This document shows, one piece after another, positions 26,358 through 35,258 of a stretch of 64,000 nt of DNA (the first letter of the stretch is position 1; each line of letters starts with the position of its first letter). Below the pieces are notes generated by a model. That model was given only the letters and a program-made list of their open reading frames with translations, was not told the DNA's origin and made no database searches. The stretch is from Nitrospira sp. (GTDB lineage: Bacteria > Nitrospirota > Nitrospiria > Nitrospirales > Nitrospiraceae). The DNA lies in NCBI GenBank assembly GCA_020697375.1, contig JAJFBJ010000010.1, positions 12,246-76,245 of the forward strand. The letters are read 5' to 3'. Made by a program: the position numbers and the translations under genes.

Positions 26358-27413
26358 ATGGCGTTGATGGAGCATAGACCGGTGCGAATATCCGGCTTGC
26401 TGGCTCTCACGGCCTTGCTCATGGTCTGCACCGGCTGCGCGCTCACGACGGGTTATTCCGAACAAAGGACGACGCAGACCAACGAACGTCGCTGCACGCC
26501 TGCCGAGGAGGACCAACAGTTCAGACGGGTGGCACTCGATGTCATAGACCAAGCCGAGGAAGATCCGCTCGTTCGTGCCTCCCGCGGGCGCATGCCGACA
26601 TCATTTTCCTGGCGAGCCATCAAAACAGCGCATGCCATCGATGTGCTCCCTCTCATCAATCAGCTGGAACTGGCCGAAGAGTTGCCTGTGCTCGATGCTT
26701 CGCGTCAAGTCAGGATTCTGGCCCTTCGGCAGGAAACCCTGGGCCGTGTGCTCTTGGCGATGATTGCCGTCTCCAGCACGGCAGCCCATGTCAGCTGCGA
26801 GATCGAGCGGACCTATCAGGTGGCCGACCGGCTGAAAAACTCGGAACAGGCCCGCATCAAACAACAGACTCTCTGGGCGGTGATCATCGGCGGGGCGGCC
26901 GCGGTCGCCAGCGGCGGGTTTAGTCTCGCCGGATCGATCGGAGAAGGCATCGCGGGTATTGCCGGTGGCACCATAGCCAGCGCGCTCGGTATCTCCGCGC
27001 TCTACCAGGAAAGCGAGCAGTACTTCGAGCATCCGGACAACGTGTTGCGCGAGGTGTGGGAGGAACCCACGAAGCCGCAATACATTCCGCCTTCAGTGTG
27101 GGAATTTCTCAACCGGCCCATCAAGGAACAAGACGAGCAGTTGACCTTCCGCGAGGAACTGATCAACGGCTGGAGGCAGGAGGGGCGCCTGGGCGCTGAA
27201 GGCTCCGAAGAACAGCATAAACGCATCCAGCTCTTGTTTGCCGATGGCGGAACGTACCGCAGCAGTGACTTGGTTGTCCGGGGCCAGATGCTGGACATGT
27301 TGCGGGCGACGATCGCCCTCATGAATCGGGAACTGGAATTGCTGATTCGTGAAGTGATGATTCAGATGGCCCTCCGGAAGCAATCATTGAAAAGCGAGGA
27401 GAAGCTGCCATGA
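26358..27413 (+). CDS. Hypothetical lipoprotein with Gly-rich hydrophobic segment
   Basis: A protein of 351 residues from ATG 26358, which follows GGAG at 26344-26347; ATG codons at 26301 and 26334 are alternatives. The signal peptide ends in lipobox LMVCTGC. A hydrophobic Gly/Ala-rich stretch near 178-215 (AVIIGGAAAVASGGFSLAG and onward) could be a second membrane segment. The rest is helical. No recognised domain. Its predicted secretion fits a run of envelope proteins in this region. Confidence 0.65.
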   Translation: MALMEHRPVRISGLLALTALLMVCTGCALTTGYSEQRTTQTNERRCTPAEEDQQFRRVALDVIDQAEEDPLVRASRGRMPTSFSWRAIKTAHAIDVLPLINQLELAEELPVLDASRQVRILALRQETLGRVLLAMIAVSSTAAHVSCEIERTYQVADRLKNSEQARIKQQTLWAVIIGGAAAVASGGFSLAGSIGEGIAGIAGGTIASALGISALYQESEQYFEHPDNVLREVWEEPTKPQYIPPSVWEFLNRPIKEQDEQLTFREELINGWRQEGRLGAEGSEEQHKRIQLLFADGGTYRSSDLVVRGQMLDMLRATIALMNRELELLIREVMIQMALRKQSLKSEEKLP

Positions 27414-27449
27414 CCAACTTTCGGCATCCCGAGGGCCGGCGAGCGATTG

Positions 27450-27478
27450 TTGACAGAATCGGGCTTGGAACGTAGGCT
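27450..27478 (+). promoter_or_regulatory. Promoter of the mntA-hepT pair
   Basis: TTGACA at 27450-27455, 17 bases, TAGGCT at 27473-27478, 46 bases before the mntA ATG. A closely similar promoter sits at 28290-28318, after hepT. Confidence 0.6.
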
Positions 27479-27523
27479 GTGCCCCTGCGAAATGGCTGGG
27501 AAGCATGCCAGGAGTGTAGGATC

Positions 27524-27844
27524 ATGACGAAAATTTCTCCGGTCGGAGCACAGCGAAAACTCCAGCAGTATAGAGACGTTCTGCGCCGGGAGTTGCCTAA
27601 GCTTCGGGCCAAGTTTCATGTCCGATACCTTGGCCTCTTCGGCTCTTATGTCCGAGGGAATCCGCGCAGAGGCAGCGATCTCGATGTGCTCGTTGAGTTT
27701 GCCGAGGAGCCGAGCCTGTTCAGGTTCATCGAACTCGAAGACCACTTGTCATCTCTCTTGAACGTTAAAGTAGATCTGGTCATGAAGGAGACGCTCAAGC
27801 CGCGAATCGGTGAGCGGATTCTCAGCGAGGTCGTGGGCTTGTGA
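27524..27844 (+). CDS. mntA: MntA-type nucleotidyltransferase antitoxin
   Basis: A 106-residue minimal nucleotidyltransferase. The motif [15 protein letters not shown] gives G40-S41 and the metal-binding Asp52 and Asp54, with the further acidic residue in KVDLVMKE. MntA antitoxins AMPylate or shield the HepT toxin. The ATG at 27524 has AGGAG some 12 bases before it. Its TGA overlaps the GTG of hepT by 3 bases, the usual coupling of type VII toxin-antitoxin pairs. Confidence 0.88.
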   Translation: MTKISPVGAQRKLQQYRDVLRRELPKLRAKFHVRYLGLFGSYVRGNPRRGSDLDVLVEFAEEPSLFRFIELEDHLSSLLNVKVDLVMKETLKPRIGERILSEVVGL

Positions 27845-28209
27845 CGCGGAAACGTGAGTTTCTCGACTACGTGGCCGATATCCAAGAGGCTTCGCAAAAC
27901 ATCTCAGAGTTCATCGCGGGTATGACCTGGGCGGAGTTCGCGCAGGATCAGAAAACCATTTATGCCGTGGTCAGAGCGTTTGAAATTATCGGCGAAGCGG
28001 CGAAAAGAGTCCCACCGTCTGTCCGCAAGCGACACGCGAAGGTCCCGTGGAAGCAGATGGCCGGCATGCGGGACAAGCTTATCCATGAATACTTCGGAGT
28101 AAACTTCCAGGTGCTGTGGAAAACGGCCCAAGAAGCTATCCCGCCAGTGCAGCCCCTCATCGCCAAAGTTCTCCAGGAAGAATCGAATAGAACCAGCGGT
28201 CGCCGGTGA
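27841..28209 (+). CDS. hepT: HepT-like HEPN ribonuclease toxin (DUF86)
   Basis: A 122-residue HEPN protein. The RNase motif R-x4-H-x-Y is intact as R77-DKLI-H82-E-Y84, with the family segment [18 protein letters not shown]. HepT toxins cut RNA, and activity is blocked by MntA. It starts with GTG overlapping the mntA stop. The pair appears complete, so it may act in plasmid or prophage stabilisation, or phage defence. Confidence 0.88.
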   Translation: MTRKREFLDYVADIQEASQNISEFIAGMTWAEFAQDQKTIYAVVRAFEIIGEAAKRVPPSVRKRHAKVPWKQMAGMRDKLIHEYFGVNFQVLWKTAQEAIPPVQPLIAKVLQEESNRTSGRR

Positions 28210-28289
28210 AGACCTATTACAATGTTGGCTTCGCACATTATGCGCCTCGGATGTGGAGAATATCTGCGTCCCGGCTGGTCAACTCCCGA

Positions 28290-28318
28290 TTGACAGAAGG
28301 ATCGGCAAAACGTAGCCT
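28290..28318 (+). promoter_or_regulatory. Second TTGACA promoter, twin of the mntA promoter
   Basis: TTGACA at 28290-28295, 17 bases, TAGCCT at 28313-28318. The surrounding 35 bases resemble the mntA promoter. It lies about 200 bases before the metalloprotease gene. The rest of 28210-28516 shows no gene. Confidence 0.5.
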
Positions 28319-28516
28319 GTGCTCGATGTCTGTACGTGGGGGCAAGCGTCGGTGGTTTGAATGGCTGGGGATGCCGGTCCTGTGTCTGTCCGAGTGACTG
28401 GCTCCAATTTCGTATCCACGCGAGTGACCACCGGCTTGGATTGCGCGCATCAAATAAGGTCCATCCGTAGCTGAGATCCTCGGGGCCAACAGACTCGCCG
28501 CTGATCGGGAGGCCAC

Positions 28517-29275
28517 ATGGTCGCACCGCTGACAGTTCGTTTCCTGTCTTCGCTGGTTGTTCCCCTCCTATGCTGCCTGCTGGTCTCTTGCGTATCTCTC
28601 GAGTTCGACCGCATGACGGGGACGGCATTTCCTCCTCAACAGATGGTCAATGGCCAGCCGGTGACATTGAGTACGATCTACAATGAGGCCGGCATCAGGC
28701 TGAATGTGGAAGAAGATGACACGGCGATTCAGCCGCTCAATATCGCGGGGGACGACTGCATCAGCGATGCCGAATTGGCGACGCTGGAAAACGGACATCG
28801 TCATCTGTCGTTGTTTCCTACCGCCGCCTGTCCCTTTCAGTTTTGCAATACCTATCACCTCTATGGCGTGGTTGTGAATCACTATGGCGAGGTCCTGGAT
28901 GCCTGTATTCCGGAATTTGTCTTGGGCAAGATGTGGCAAGGCCATACCAGGTCGGCCTTCGCCATTTTCTATCGCATGAACAGCATTCAGACGAGCGGCG
29001 CCGGGTACTTTCGCACGACGGCGCATGAGATCGGTCATGCGTTCAATCTGCACCACAGCGACGGGGACGGCGCCTCCATCATGACGCAAACCGATGATCT
29101 CGAGGGCGAACCGGTGTATCGGTTGTCGGACCAGAGCCGGGATCATTTGGAGAACCATCCGGCGCAATGCAAATTTCCCGGCGCCATCGGCGGCGCGCCG
29201 TTCACGTGGGTCAGCAATGACCATGTGGCCTGGGCGCATCCTCTTGAGGAATTGACGGTCACCGATTGTGAGTGA
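28517..29275 (+). CDS. Zinc metalloprotease-like lipoprotein
   Basis: A 252-residue protein with signal peptide and lipobox LLVSC (Cys25). The zincin motif HEIGHAFNLHH provides His170, Glu171, His174 and His180 (HExxHxxxxxH, metzincin-like). Cys residues near positions 75-135 may form disulfides. It is therefore a predicted extracytoplasmic zinc peptidase, though the family is not recognised and a Met-turn is not proven (SIMTQTDD follows). GGGAGG precedes the ATG. The next gene overlaps its stop, suggesting an operon. Confidence 0.75.
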   Translation: MVAPLTVRFLSSLVVPLLCCLLVSCVSLEFDRMTGTAFPPQQMVNGQPVTLSTIYNEAGIRLNVEEDDTAIQPLNIAGDDCISDAELATLENGHRHLSLFPTAACPFQFCNTYHLYGVVVNHYGEVLDACIPEFVLGKMWQGHTRSAFAIFYRMNSIQTSGAGYFRTTAHEIGHAFNLHHSDGDGASIMTQTDDLEGEPVYRLSDQSRDHLENHPAQCKFPGAIGGAPFTWVSNDHVAWAHPLEELTVTDCE

Positions 29276-30296
29276 GGCTGAAGGCAGCTATATGGACTTC
29301 TTTCGTACCGCGCGCGCAATGACCAGCTCCGTCTGTGCCTGCACAATCATGCTCCTTGTTGTGATGCTGCCGGCCGGTCCTGCTTTTGCACAGGAAGGCT
29401 CGGGCTCTGCCTCGCTCGAACTCAAGCTCGAGATCGAAAAGTCCGACGTGATTCTCGGAGAGCCTGTCTATGCGACGGTCCGGCTCATCAATGTGGACGT
29501 GGCGCCGGTGGAGGTATTCAAGCTGCTCGATCCACAAACTGGCGCGCTCCACATTGAAGTGTCGAGTTCAAGCAGGCCTCGCTTTGCATTTCTGCCGTTG
29601 TTCCATACTGATGCGGTTCACGCTCGGACAGCCCTTGCTCCGGGCGAGGAAATCGCCGCGGCCTTTCCAATCTTTTATGGCGCGCTGGGATGGACGTTTG
29701 ACCGTCCGGGAACCTATCGCGTCACCGCCGAGTATCGGCATCGGGACAGAGCACATCACCAGCCTATACGGTCGACCGCGACGACTGTCACGGTTGCAGG
29801 TGACGAGGGAATTGACTCGTTGTTGATGACCGGCATGTCCGCGAGCGAGGAGGCGGGGAAATTTCTTCTATGGCAGCGAGGCGATCAATTGCATGCGGGA
29901 CAGGCATTGCTGAAAAATGTGTTCAAGACGTATCCCGATTCGCCGGTGGCCGATTATGCGCTGTTGGCCTTGGGTAGAAATCTGAGCCGGAGCTTCCGCA
30001 ATTATGCCGCCGGGCGCATCCGCGAAGCTGACTGTGAGTCGGCGTTGAACTATTTTCAGAAAATACGACCAGATCGATTGCCGGCCTTCTTGCAAATTCA
30101 ACAACGTTTGGATGAAGCCCGGTGTCATATCAAACTGTCCCAACCGGCGCAGGCCCGGCAATCGATGATGCGGGCCAACCAGATGAGCGCCGGCCGCCCT
30201 GAATTCAGGCTGCTGTTTCAGCAGGCGGTACGGTTGGAACCGGCGCTAGGCAATAGTGCGGACTTCACCCAATCTCACGAGAAACCTGCCTCGTGA
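29268..30296 (+). CDS. Secreted protein with N-terminal beta domain and TPR-like C-terminus
   Basis: A protein of up to 342 residues. GTG 29268 overlaps the protease gene by 8 bases; ATG 29292 is an alternative. A signal peptide ends at PAFA-QEG. Residues 50-190 look like an Ig-like beta domain (YATVRLINVDVAPVEVF), and 200-330 form helical repeats. No catalytic motif. Overlap with the protease gene suggests joint expression, perhaps as a substrate, inhibitor or partner. Confidence 0.65.
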   Translation: MSEAEGSYMDFFRTARAMTSSVCACTIMLLVVMLPAGPAFAQEGSGSASLELKLEIEKSDVILGEPVYATVRLINVDVAPVEVFKLLDPQTGALHIEVSSSSRPRFAFLPLFHTDAVHARTALAPGEEIAAAFPIFYGALGWTFDRPGTYRVTAEYRHRDRAHHQPIRSTATTVTVAGDEGIDSLLMTGMSASEEAGKFLLWQRGDQLHAGQALLKNVFKTYPDSPVADYALLALGRNLSRSFRNYAAGRIREADCESALNYFQKIRPDRLPAFLQIQQRLDEARCHIKLSQPAQARQSMMRANQMSAGRPEFRLLFQQAVRLEPALGNSADFTQSHEKPAS

Positions 30297-30530
30297 ATTT
30301 CGCCGGGCTGCCGGGGCGGGAATTGTCTCTTCTTTTCGAATCCACGTCGCATCAGATGCGCCAGCCGGCTGTTTCGGGGTCTGTTTGCAGCAATTGGCTC
30401 CACCACTTCTGTCATGTCGGACCGAAGACAGGGAAAAAGGTCAGGACGCTTCGCAGCTCCGGCGTTCGGTGGTTCCCTCAACGTAATTCACCCCGTGGAT
30501 CCGGTCGGCTGCGGCCGCGAGGCAGCCCGA

Positions 30531-30560
30531 TTGACAGGCGTCCGCGGTGGCTCGTACTCT
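30531..30560 (+). promoter_or_regulatory. Promoter of the small secreted protein gene
   Basis: TTGACA at 30531-30536, 18 bases, TACTCT at 30555-30560, 22 bases before the ATG at 30582. Confidence 0.6.
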
Positions 30561-30581
30561 AAGTAGAAGGGAGGGTTGGTG

Positions 30582-30905
30582 ATGGCACTTCTTCTCGCGT
30601 TTTTCTTCATCGTTATCTCAGTCAATCCAGCACAAGCTCTAGAAGGTTCCCAGACGACCGCCGCTATTGTGATCAAGGGCGATGTGTTGTATTGGGAAGG
30701 TGAGGAACTCGTCGTGAAGGAGTTCTCCGGCCATGAAGAGCGCCTGCTGGTGACCGCCGAGACGAAAATCGAGGGAGTGGCGGCCGGACGATTGAAAACT
30801 GGCGACAAGATCGTTGCCCAGATCACGGACGACAGGCGGGCGCTCTCCATCACGCTGCAACTCTCGGATGGCGGGGGCAGCGGTATTTCGCCCGGTTCGC
30901 GCTGA
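30582..30905 (+). CDS. Small secreted protein, OB-like repeat
   Basis: A 107-residue protein with a signal peptide (LLLAFFFIVISVNPAQA). The mature part resembles one unit of the three-repeat protein at 61564: GDVLYWEGEELVVKE, then RLKTGDKIVAQITDD. A small beta-barrel is likely. GAAGGGAGGG precedes the ATG. Function unknown. Confidence 0.65.
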   Translation: MALLLAFFFIVISVNPAQALEGSQTTAAIVIKGDVLYWEGEELVVKEFSGHEERLLVTAETKIEGVAAGRLKTGDKIVAQITDDRRALSITLQLSDGGGSGISPGSR

Positions 30906-30991
30906 TAAGAGTAGAAAACCAGCCCGGTCTTGCCATCCATCTCTCCTGCGTTCCCCGTACGGTCTTACAGCGGACAAAAAAATCAATTGCG

Positions 30992-31474
30992 ATGGTAGAG
31001 ATGGGCTTGAATAGATTCAGCGCGGGTATCTTGCTCTACCGGCTGCGTGGGGGTGGGATAGAGGTGTTCCTTGTCCATCCCGGCGGGCCGTTTTGGGCCA
31101 AGAAAGATGATGGAGCCTGGTCGATTCCGAAGGGAGAGTATGAATCCGCCGATGATCCGTTGACGGCGGCCAAGCGGGAATTCCATGAGGAAACAGGCTT
31201 TGAAGTGGGCGGGACCTTTCATCCCCTGATCCAGTCGAGGCAGCCGAGCGGAAAAGTAATTTCGGCCTGGGCAGTGGAAGGCGAGGTCGATGCGGCAGCG
31301 GTGAAGAGCAACACCTTCGCGCTGGAGTGGCCGCCGAAATCCGGCAAGATCGGGGAGTTTCCCGAAATCGATCGCGGAGGCTGGTTCGATCTGCAGGTCG
31401 CGCAGGTCAAACTGCATCCGGGGCAGCGGGGGTTTTTGAATCAGTTACGGCAGCTCTTGCAGGGCCATGTCTAG
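30992..31474 (+). CDS. NUDIX hydrolase
   Basis: A 160-residue NUDIX protein (157 from the ATG at 31001). The Nudix box is complete: G-EYESADDPLTAAKREFHEETGFEV fits Gx5Ex7REUxEExGU. The subgroup with SAGILLYRLRGGGIEVFLVHPGGPFWAKK resembles bis(5'-nucleosyl)-tetraphosphatase or NTP pyrophosphohydrolase proteins. Substrate unknown. It stands alone. Confidence 0.88.
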   Translation: MVEMGLNRFSAGILLYRLRGGGIEVFLVHPGGPFWAKKDDGAWSIPKGEYESADDPLTAAKREFHEETGFEVGGTFHPLIQSRQPSGKVISAWAVEGEVDAAAVKSNTFALEWPPKSGKIGEFPEIDRGGWFDLQVAQVKLHPGQRGFLNQLRQLLQGHV

Positions 31475-31622
31475 CAGATGGCTTACAAAGTCGGCTACCA
31501 AGGTGCCCCTGCTGCGAACAGGCCAGCCTCTTCACTGGCTGCGCCCTTGCCTGGGACAAGAGGCGCCTTTGCGCGTCGGGGGCCGGTCAGAATGTCTTCT
31601 TTTTGAAAGGCTTGCTGAGAGA

Positions 31623-32333
31623 TTACCGTCTTAACAGAGGCTTTGCAATGTGCCAAAGGCTCTCAGCGAGCCAGCGCGTATCCTTAAAGAGCTGAGCCAA
31701 CTCAGCGGTGAGGAGGAAGAAAGCCGGATAAAAGATCTGCGGGCTCGCCCTGCTCCATGCCAGCACCGGTTCTACGATGATGCTGCAGGCGGATCGAAAC
31801 ATCCATACCAGGGCCATTCCCATGATGCCGAGCAGGGCTCCCGCGAGGACATCCGTAGGATAATGCAGACCGAGGTAAATTCTCGGGAGCGATACGATCA
31901 GACCCGCGTGGAGCAACGCCAGGCCTCCTATGACCGGAGAAATGAAGCAAAGGCCTGTCGCCAGTGCAAAGAACAGGCAGGCATGGTCGCTGGGAAAGGA
32001 ACTCCACCCGGAAAGCAAATCGAGCGGCAGGGCGGAGGGTATCTTGAAGTCCAGATCAGCGGCGTACACCGGCCGCGGCCGATACGGCAACACGATCTGC
32101 ATCAATCGGGAAACCACGACAGCCGACAAGCCGGCGAAGAGCGTCAGCAGAACGGTTCGCTGATCCTTCTCCGGTTCCTTCCGGCGAAACCAGGCCCACC
32201 AGAAAAGCAGGAGCACCGAATATCCTTTGATCACATCGCTGTCGCTGATCAGATAGATCAGATTGTCAAAGGTCCAGGAGCGCTCGACAAATTGATTGAA
32301 AAAGTGGAGAAGGGCGGCGTCGAATAGGTTCAT
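31623..32333 (-). CDS. PAP2-family phosphatase
   Basis: A 236-residue membrane phosphatase with about six helices. The three PAP2 motifs are visible: the KxxxxxxRP-type PYRPRP, SSFPSDHA, and SLPRIYLGLHYPTDV with the catalytic His. Substrates in the family include phosphatidic acid and undecaprenyl pyrophosphate. ATG at 32333 is preferred over TTG at 32384. It is encoded alone. Confidence 0.85.
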   Translation of the reverse strand: MNLFDAALLHFFNQFVERSWTFDNLIYLISDSDVIKGYSVLLLFWWAWFRRKEPEKDQRTVLLTLFAGLSAVVVSRLMQIVLPYRPRPVYAADLDFKIPSALPLDLLSGWSSFPSDHACLFFALATGLCFISPVIGGLALLHAGLIVSLPRIYLGLHYPTDVLAGALLGIMGMALVWMFRSACSIIVEPVLAWSRASPQIFYPAFFLLTAELAQLFKDTRWLAESLWHIAKPLLRR

Positions 32334-32574
32334 GCGTGCATAATACGTAAGGCGGTCCCACAGGGAAAGAAAATAAATCGGCAATCGGCGCAGGTCGCCT
32401 GATTGCGCGTGATGCTACCAGAGATGCTTGAGGGGTACGGCGTCAGCCGAATGTTCGCAGGTCAGTACGGCGATACGGAGAAGATGTAGGTGTGATGCCG
32501 ATGCCGCCGGCAGTTCTTAAGCAGGTTTCAGGAACATTCGTGGCAAACGAGACGGAAGGACGGGGCTACCGGAA

Positions 32575-32706
32575 TCATCGAGAGCGCTTCCGAAATCGCA
32601 CGAGGTGCCACTGTTCGAGCCAGTCGCGAACGAGCGCGCCGACGACAAGCGCCGGAAAGGCCAGCAGCCAGATGTACCATCTCACCCACAGTGCGGAGTC
32701 GTCCAT
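32575..32706 (-). CDS. Small single-pass membrane protein
   Basis: A 43-residue protein starting MDDSALWVRWYIWLLAFPAL, with one membrane helix and a basic tail (RFRKRSR). An excellent GAGGAGGG lies 6 bases before the ATG, so it is very probably translated. It resembles no family I know. No neighbour on this strand is close enough to form an operon. The rest of 32385-33041 shows nothing clear. Confidence 0.6.
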   Translation of the reverse strand: MDDSALWVRWYIWLLAFPALVVGALVRDWLEQWHLVRFRKRSR

Positions 32707-33041
32707 GATCGTCCCTCCTCTTTGTTTTGACGGTATGGAGCAAGCGACATGCCTAAGTACCGGCGGATCGAACGGCGCAAGACGCAGTGCAATCCGCCGG
32801 CCTATCGCGCATGCAGCCCGCGGATCAGAAGGTATCGTCTTCTGTACAGCGCACCAGGCAGATTTTGCCGTCCCAAATACCTCACAGAACGTGAGGGATT
32901 TCCCACAGGTGCGTCAAAGTGAAACCAATAGGATGCCTTCCAGGTGGGGCGAGCCTTCAGCCTGGAAGGACGGTCCCGGTTGAGTTCTTCTGCTGGATCA
33001 CGCTTCAGGCGGTTCTTGTCCGCTTATGAGGAGCCAAAGCG

Positions 33042-34265
33042 ATGAAGACCATCTCGACTCGATGCTGTATTGCGGGCGGCGGACCGGCCGGCATGATGTT
33101 GGGCCTGCTGTTGGCTCGCGCCGGGATCAACGTCCTGCTGCTGGAGAAACATGCCGACTTTCTCCGCGACTTCCGCGGTGACACGATTCATCCTTCCACG
33201 CTCGAACTGCTCTATGAACTCGGACTGTTGGAGCGGTTCCTCGCCTTGCCGCACCAGAAAGTCTCGCGTATCAATGCGCAATTCGGCGATCTCAAATTTA
33301 CAGTGGCGGAGTTTTCAGTTCTCTCCACGCATTGCCGCTTTGTGGCGTTCATCCCGCAGTGGGATTTTCTTTCATTCCTGGCCGAGGAAGGGGCGCGCTA
33401 CCCGACATTCCAGCTACGGATGCAGACCGAGGTGACCGGCCTCCTCGAAGACAAGGACCATGTCGTCGGAGTGCGGGCGTTGACGCCCGATGGCGCACTG
33501 GAGGTCCATGCCGATCTGGTGATCGGCGCGGACGGAAGACATTCCGTCGTGCGAGCCAAAGCCGGCTTGGCGGTGGAGGAGTTCGGTGCGCCGATGGATG
33601 TGTTGTGGTTCGGACTCTCTCGGCGATCAAGCGATCCGGTGGATCCGATCGGCCGGTTCGAACGCGGGAAGATTTTTATCATGCTGAATCGAGGCGAGTA
33701 TTGGCAATGCGGCTTCGTTATCGCGAAGGGCACGCGAGATCAGCTTCATGCGAGAGGGTTGGCGGCGTTTCGCGAAGATGTGGCGCAGCTCGCACCCTTC
33801 GCGGCCGACCGGGTAACGGAACTGCAAGACTGGGCATCGATCAAGTTGCTCACCGTGCAGGTCGATCGCTTGCAGCAGTGGTCGCGGCCGGGCCTGCTCT
33901 GTATCGGTGACGCGGCCCATGCCATGTCTCCCGTCGGAGGTGTCGGGATCAACCTCGCCGTCCAGGATGCGGTTGCCGCGGCTAATGTATTGGCCGTTCC
34001 GCTGCGTGATGGGAAACCGACGTTCAAGGATCTCTGTTCGGTTCAAGCGCGCCGTGACTGGCCGACTCGCATCACACAGCGCATGCAGCTGTTCATTCAA
34101 AATCGCGTCATCAAGCCGGTGCTTGGGGAATCGGGGCCGCTCGTGCCTCCGTTGCCCATTCGTCTCCTGGCGCGGTTTCCCTTTCTTCGCCGGATCCCGG
34201 CCAGGTTGATCGGGATCGGCTTCCGTCCCGAGCATGTGCGAAGCCCTGTCGCCACGAAGTTGTGA
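33042..34265 (+). CDS. FAD-dependent monooxygenase (UbiH/PHBH-like)
   Basis: A 407-residue aromatic hydroxylase-like flavoprotein. FAD motifs are the N-terminal CCIAGGGPAGMMLGLLLARAG, DLVIGADGRHS near 157-167, and GLLCIGDAAHAMSPVGGVGI near 286. The substrate could be a ubiquinone or menaquinone precursor, or another aromatic compound; context gives no clue. It converges with the AEC transporter gene. Confidence 0.88.
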   Translation: MKTISTRCCIAGGGPAGMMLGLLLARAGINVLLLEKHADFLRDFRGDTIHPSTLELLYELGLLERFLALPHQKVSRINAQFGDLKFTVAEFSVLSTHCRFVAFIPQWDFLSFLAEEGARYPTFQLRMQTEVTGLLEDKDHVVGVRALTPDGALEVHADLVIGADGRHSVVRAKAGLAVEEFGAPMDVLWFGLSRRSSDPVDPIGRFERGKIFIMLNRGEYWQCGFVIAKGTRDQLHARGLAAFREDVAQLAPFAADRVTELQDWASIKLLTVQVDRLQQWSRPGLLCIGDAAHAMSPVGGVGINLAVQDAVAAANVLAVPLRDGKPTFKDLCSVQARRDWPTRITQRMQLFIQNRVIKPVLGESGPLVPPLPIRLLARFPFLRRIPARLIGIGFRPEHVRSPVATKL

Positions 34266-34283
34266 ATGAAGATGCCCTGTTGC

Positions 34284-35198
34284 TTACCCCATCAGCAACG
34301 AGGAGAAGCGAGGCAGCCAGGGAAGCAGCGCTATGCCCACACAGACTGAGAGGGCTACGATCGAAGCGACCAGGTTTTCGTCCAGTCCCGTTTCAGTCGC
34401 AAAGACCACGGCGGTGACGGCGGACGGCATGGCGGCGACGAGCACGACGATGGTCCGTTCCATCCCGCCGAGGTGCAATACAAACGCTGCGAGGAAACCA
34501 AGGAGCAGACCGCCTCCCATGCGCATCACCATGCCTAGCAGCGCCAAGGCCAGGGTGCGACGAAACAGCGAGAAGCTGATCGACAGCCCCAGCACCAGAC
34601 TGGCTAAGGGCGTCGTCGTCAGGTGAATGGGTATGAGCCCTTCGTGTAGCCAGGCGGGAAGGCCGAGCCCGAGCAGAGTCAGGAAGAAGCTGGCGCAGAG
34701 CGCCCAGAGCGGCGGAGAAGAAAAGAAGCGAAGCATGACCGATCGTGCAGTGGAACCCTGTTCGCCATGCCATAAGGCCAATCCGTAAATGACCGTGAGC
34801 GTCAACGTCGTTTGGCCGAGGTCGAACAGAATGGCCTGCGCCAATCCTTGATCGCCGAGAGTGGCGAGGATTACGGGATAGGCGAAGTACACGGAATTAA
34901 TGCAGCCGGTAGCCAGCATGAACCCCCCTCGGGTGGCGCGGGGCCATTGCAGCAAGCGGGCGAGCTGCCAGGAACAGAGCAGCATCGTGAGGGTCACCAG
35001 GCAGGCGGCCAGCGGCAGCTTCCAGGCGGTGGGCGCAAACGTCACGTGATCCAACGATACGAGGATCGTCGCGGGAAGGCTGACGGAAAATACCACCGCG
35101 GCCAGCCGCTCCGCATGGACCTTGCCGAGCAGGCCAAATGAACGAAGGAGCGCGCCGGCAAAGAAGATGGCGATGAACGCTTGCAGGGTCGCGGGCAT
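34284..35198 (-). CDS. AEC-family transporter (auxin efflux carrier-like)
   Basis: A 304-residue protein with about ten membrane helices in two inverted five-helix units, as in the AEC family. In bacteria these export organic acids such as malate or malonate. Visible segments include ATGCINSVYFAYPVILATLG and the C-terminal SAVTAVVFATETGLDENL. It is divergent from the MFS gene, their 5' ends 60 bases apart. Confidence 0.82.
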   Translation of the reverse strand: MPATLQAFIAIFFAGALLRSFGLLGKVHAERLAAVVFSVSLPATILVSLDHVTFAPTAWKLPLAACLVTLTMLLCSWQLARLLQWPRATRGGFMLATGCINSVYFAYPVILATLGDQGLAQAILFDLGQTTLTLTVIYGLALWHGEQGSTARSVMLRFFSSPPLWALCASFFLTLLGLGLPAWLHEGLIPIHLTTTPLASLVLGLSISFSLFRRTLALALLGMVMRMGGGLLLGFLAAFVLHLGGMERTIVVLVAAMPSAVTAVVFATETGLDENLVASIVALSVCVGIALLPWLPRFSSLLMG

Positions 35199-35258
35199 TC
35201 GCGAAGCCTATCAGAAAAGCGCTCGAAGAGCAGGCGATGCCGGCGCAAGCCTGTTACG

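Noticed and set aside
28206..28397. 63-residue frame beginning [13 protein letters not shown], like a TPR unit of the 24922 protein
   Set aside because: The similarity covers only about ten residues and ends at once; a promoter lies inside the frame.
32492..32983. 163-residue plus-strand frame
   Set aside because: Low-complexity Arg/Ser/Thr composition with no support. It covers the small membrane gene on the other strand.
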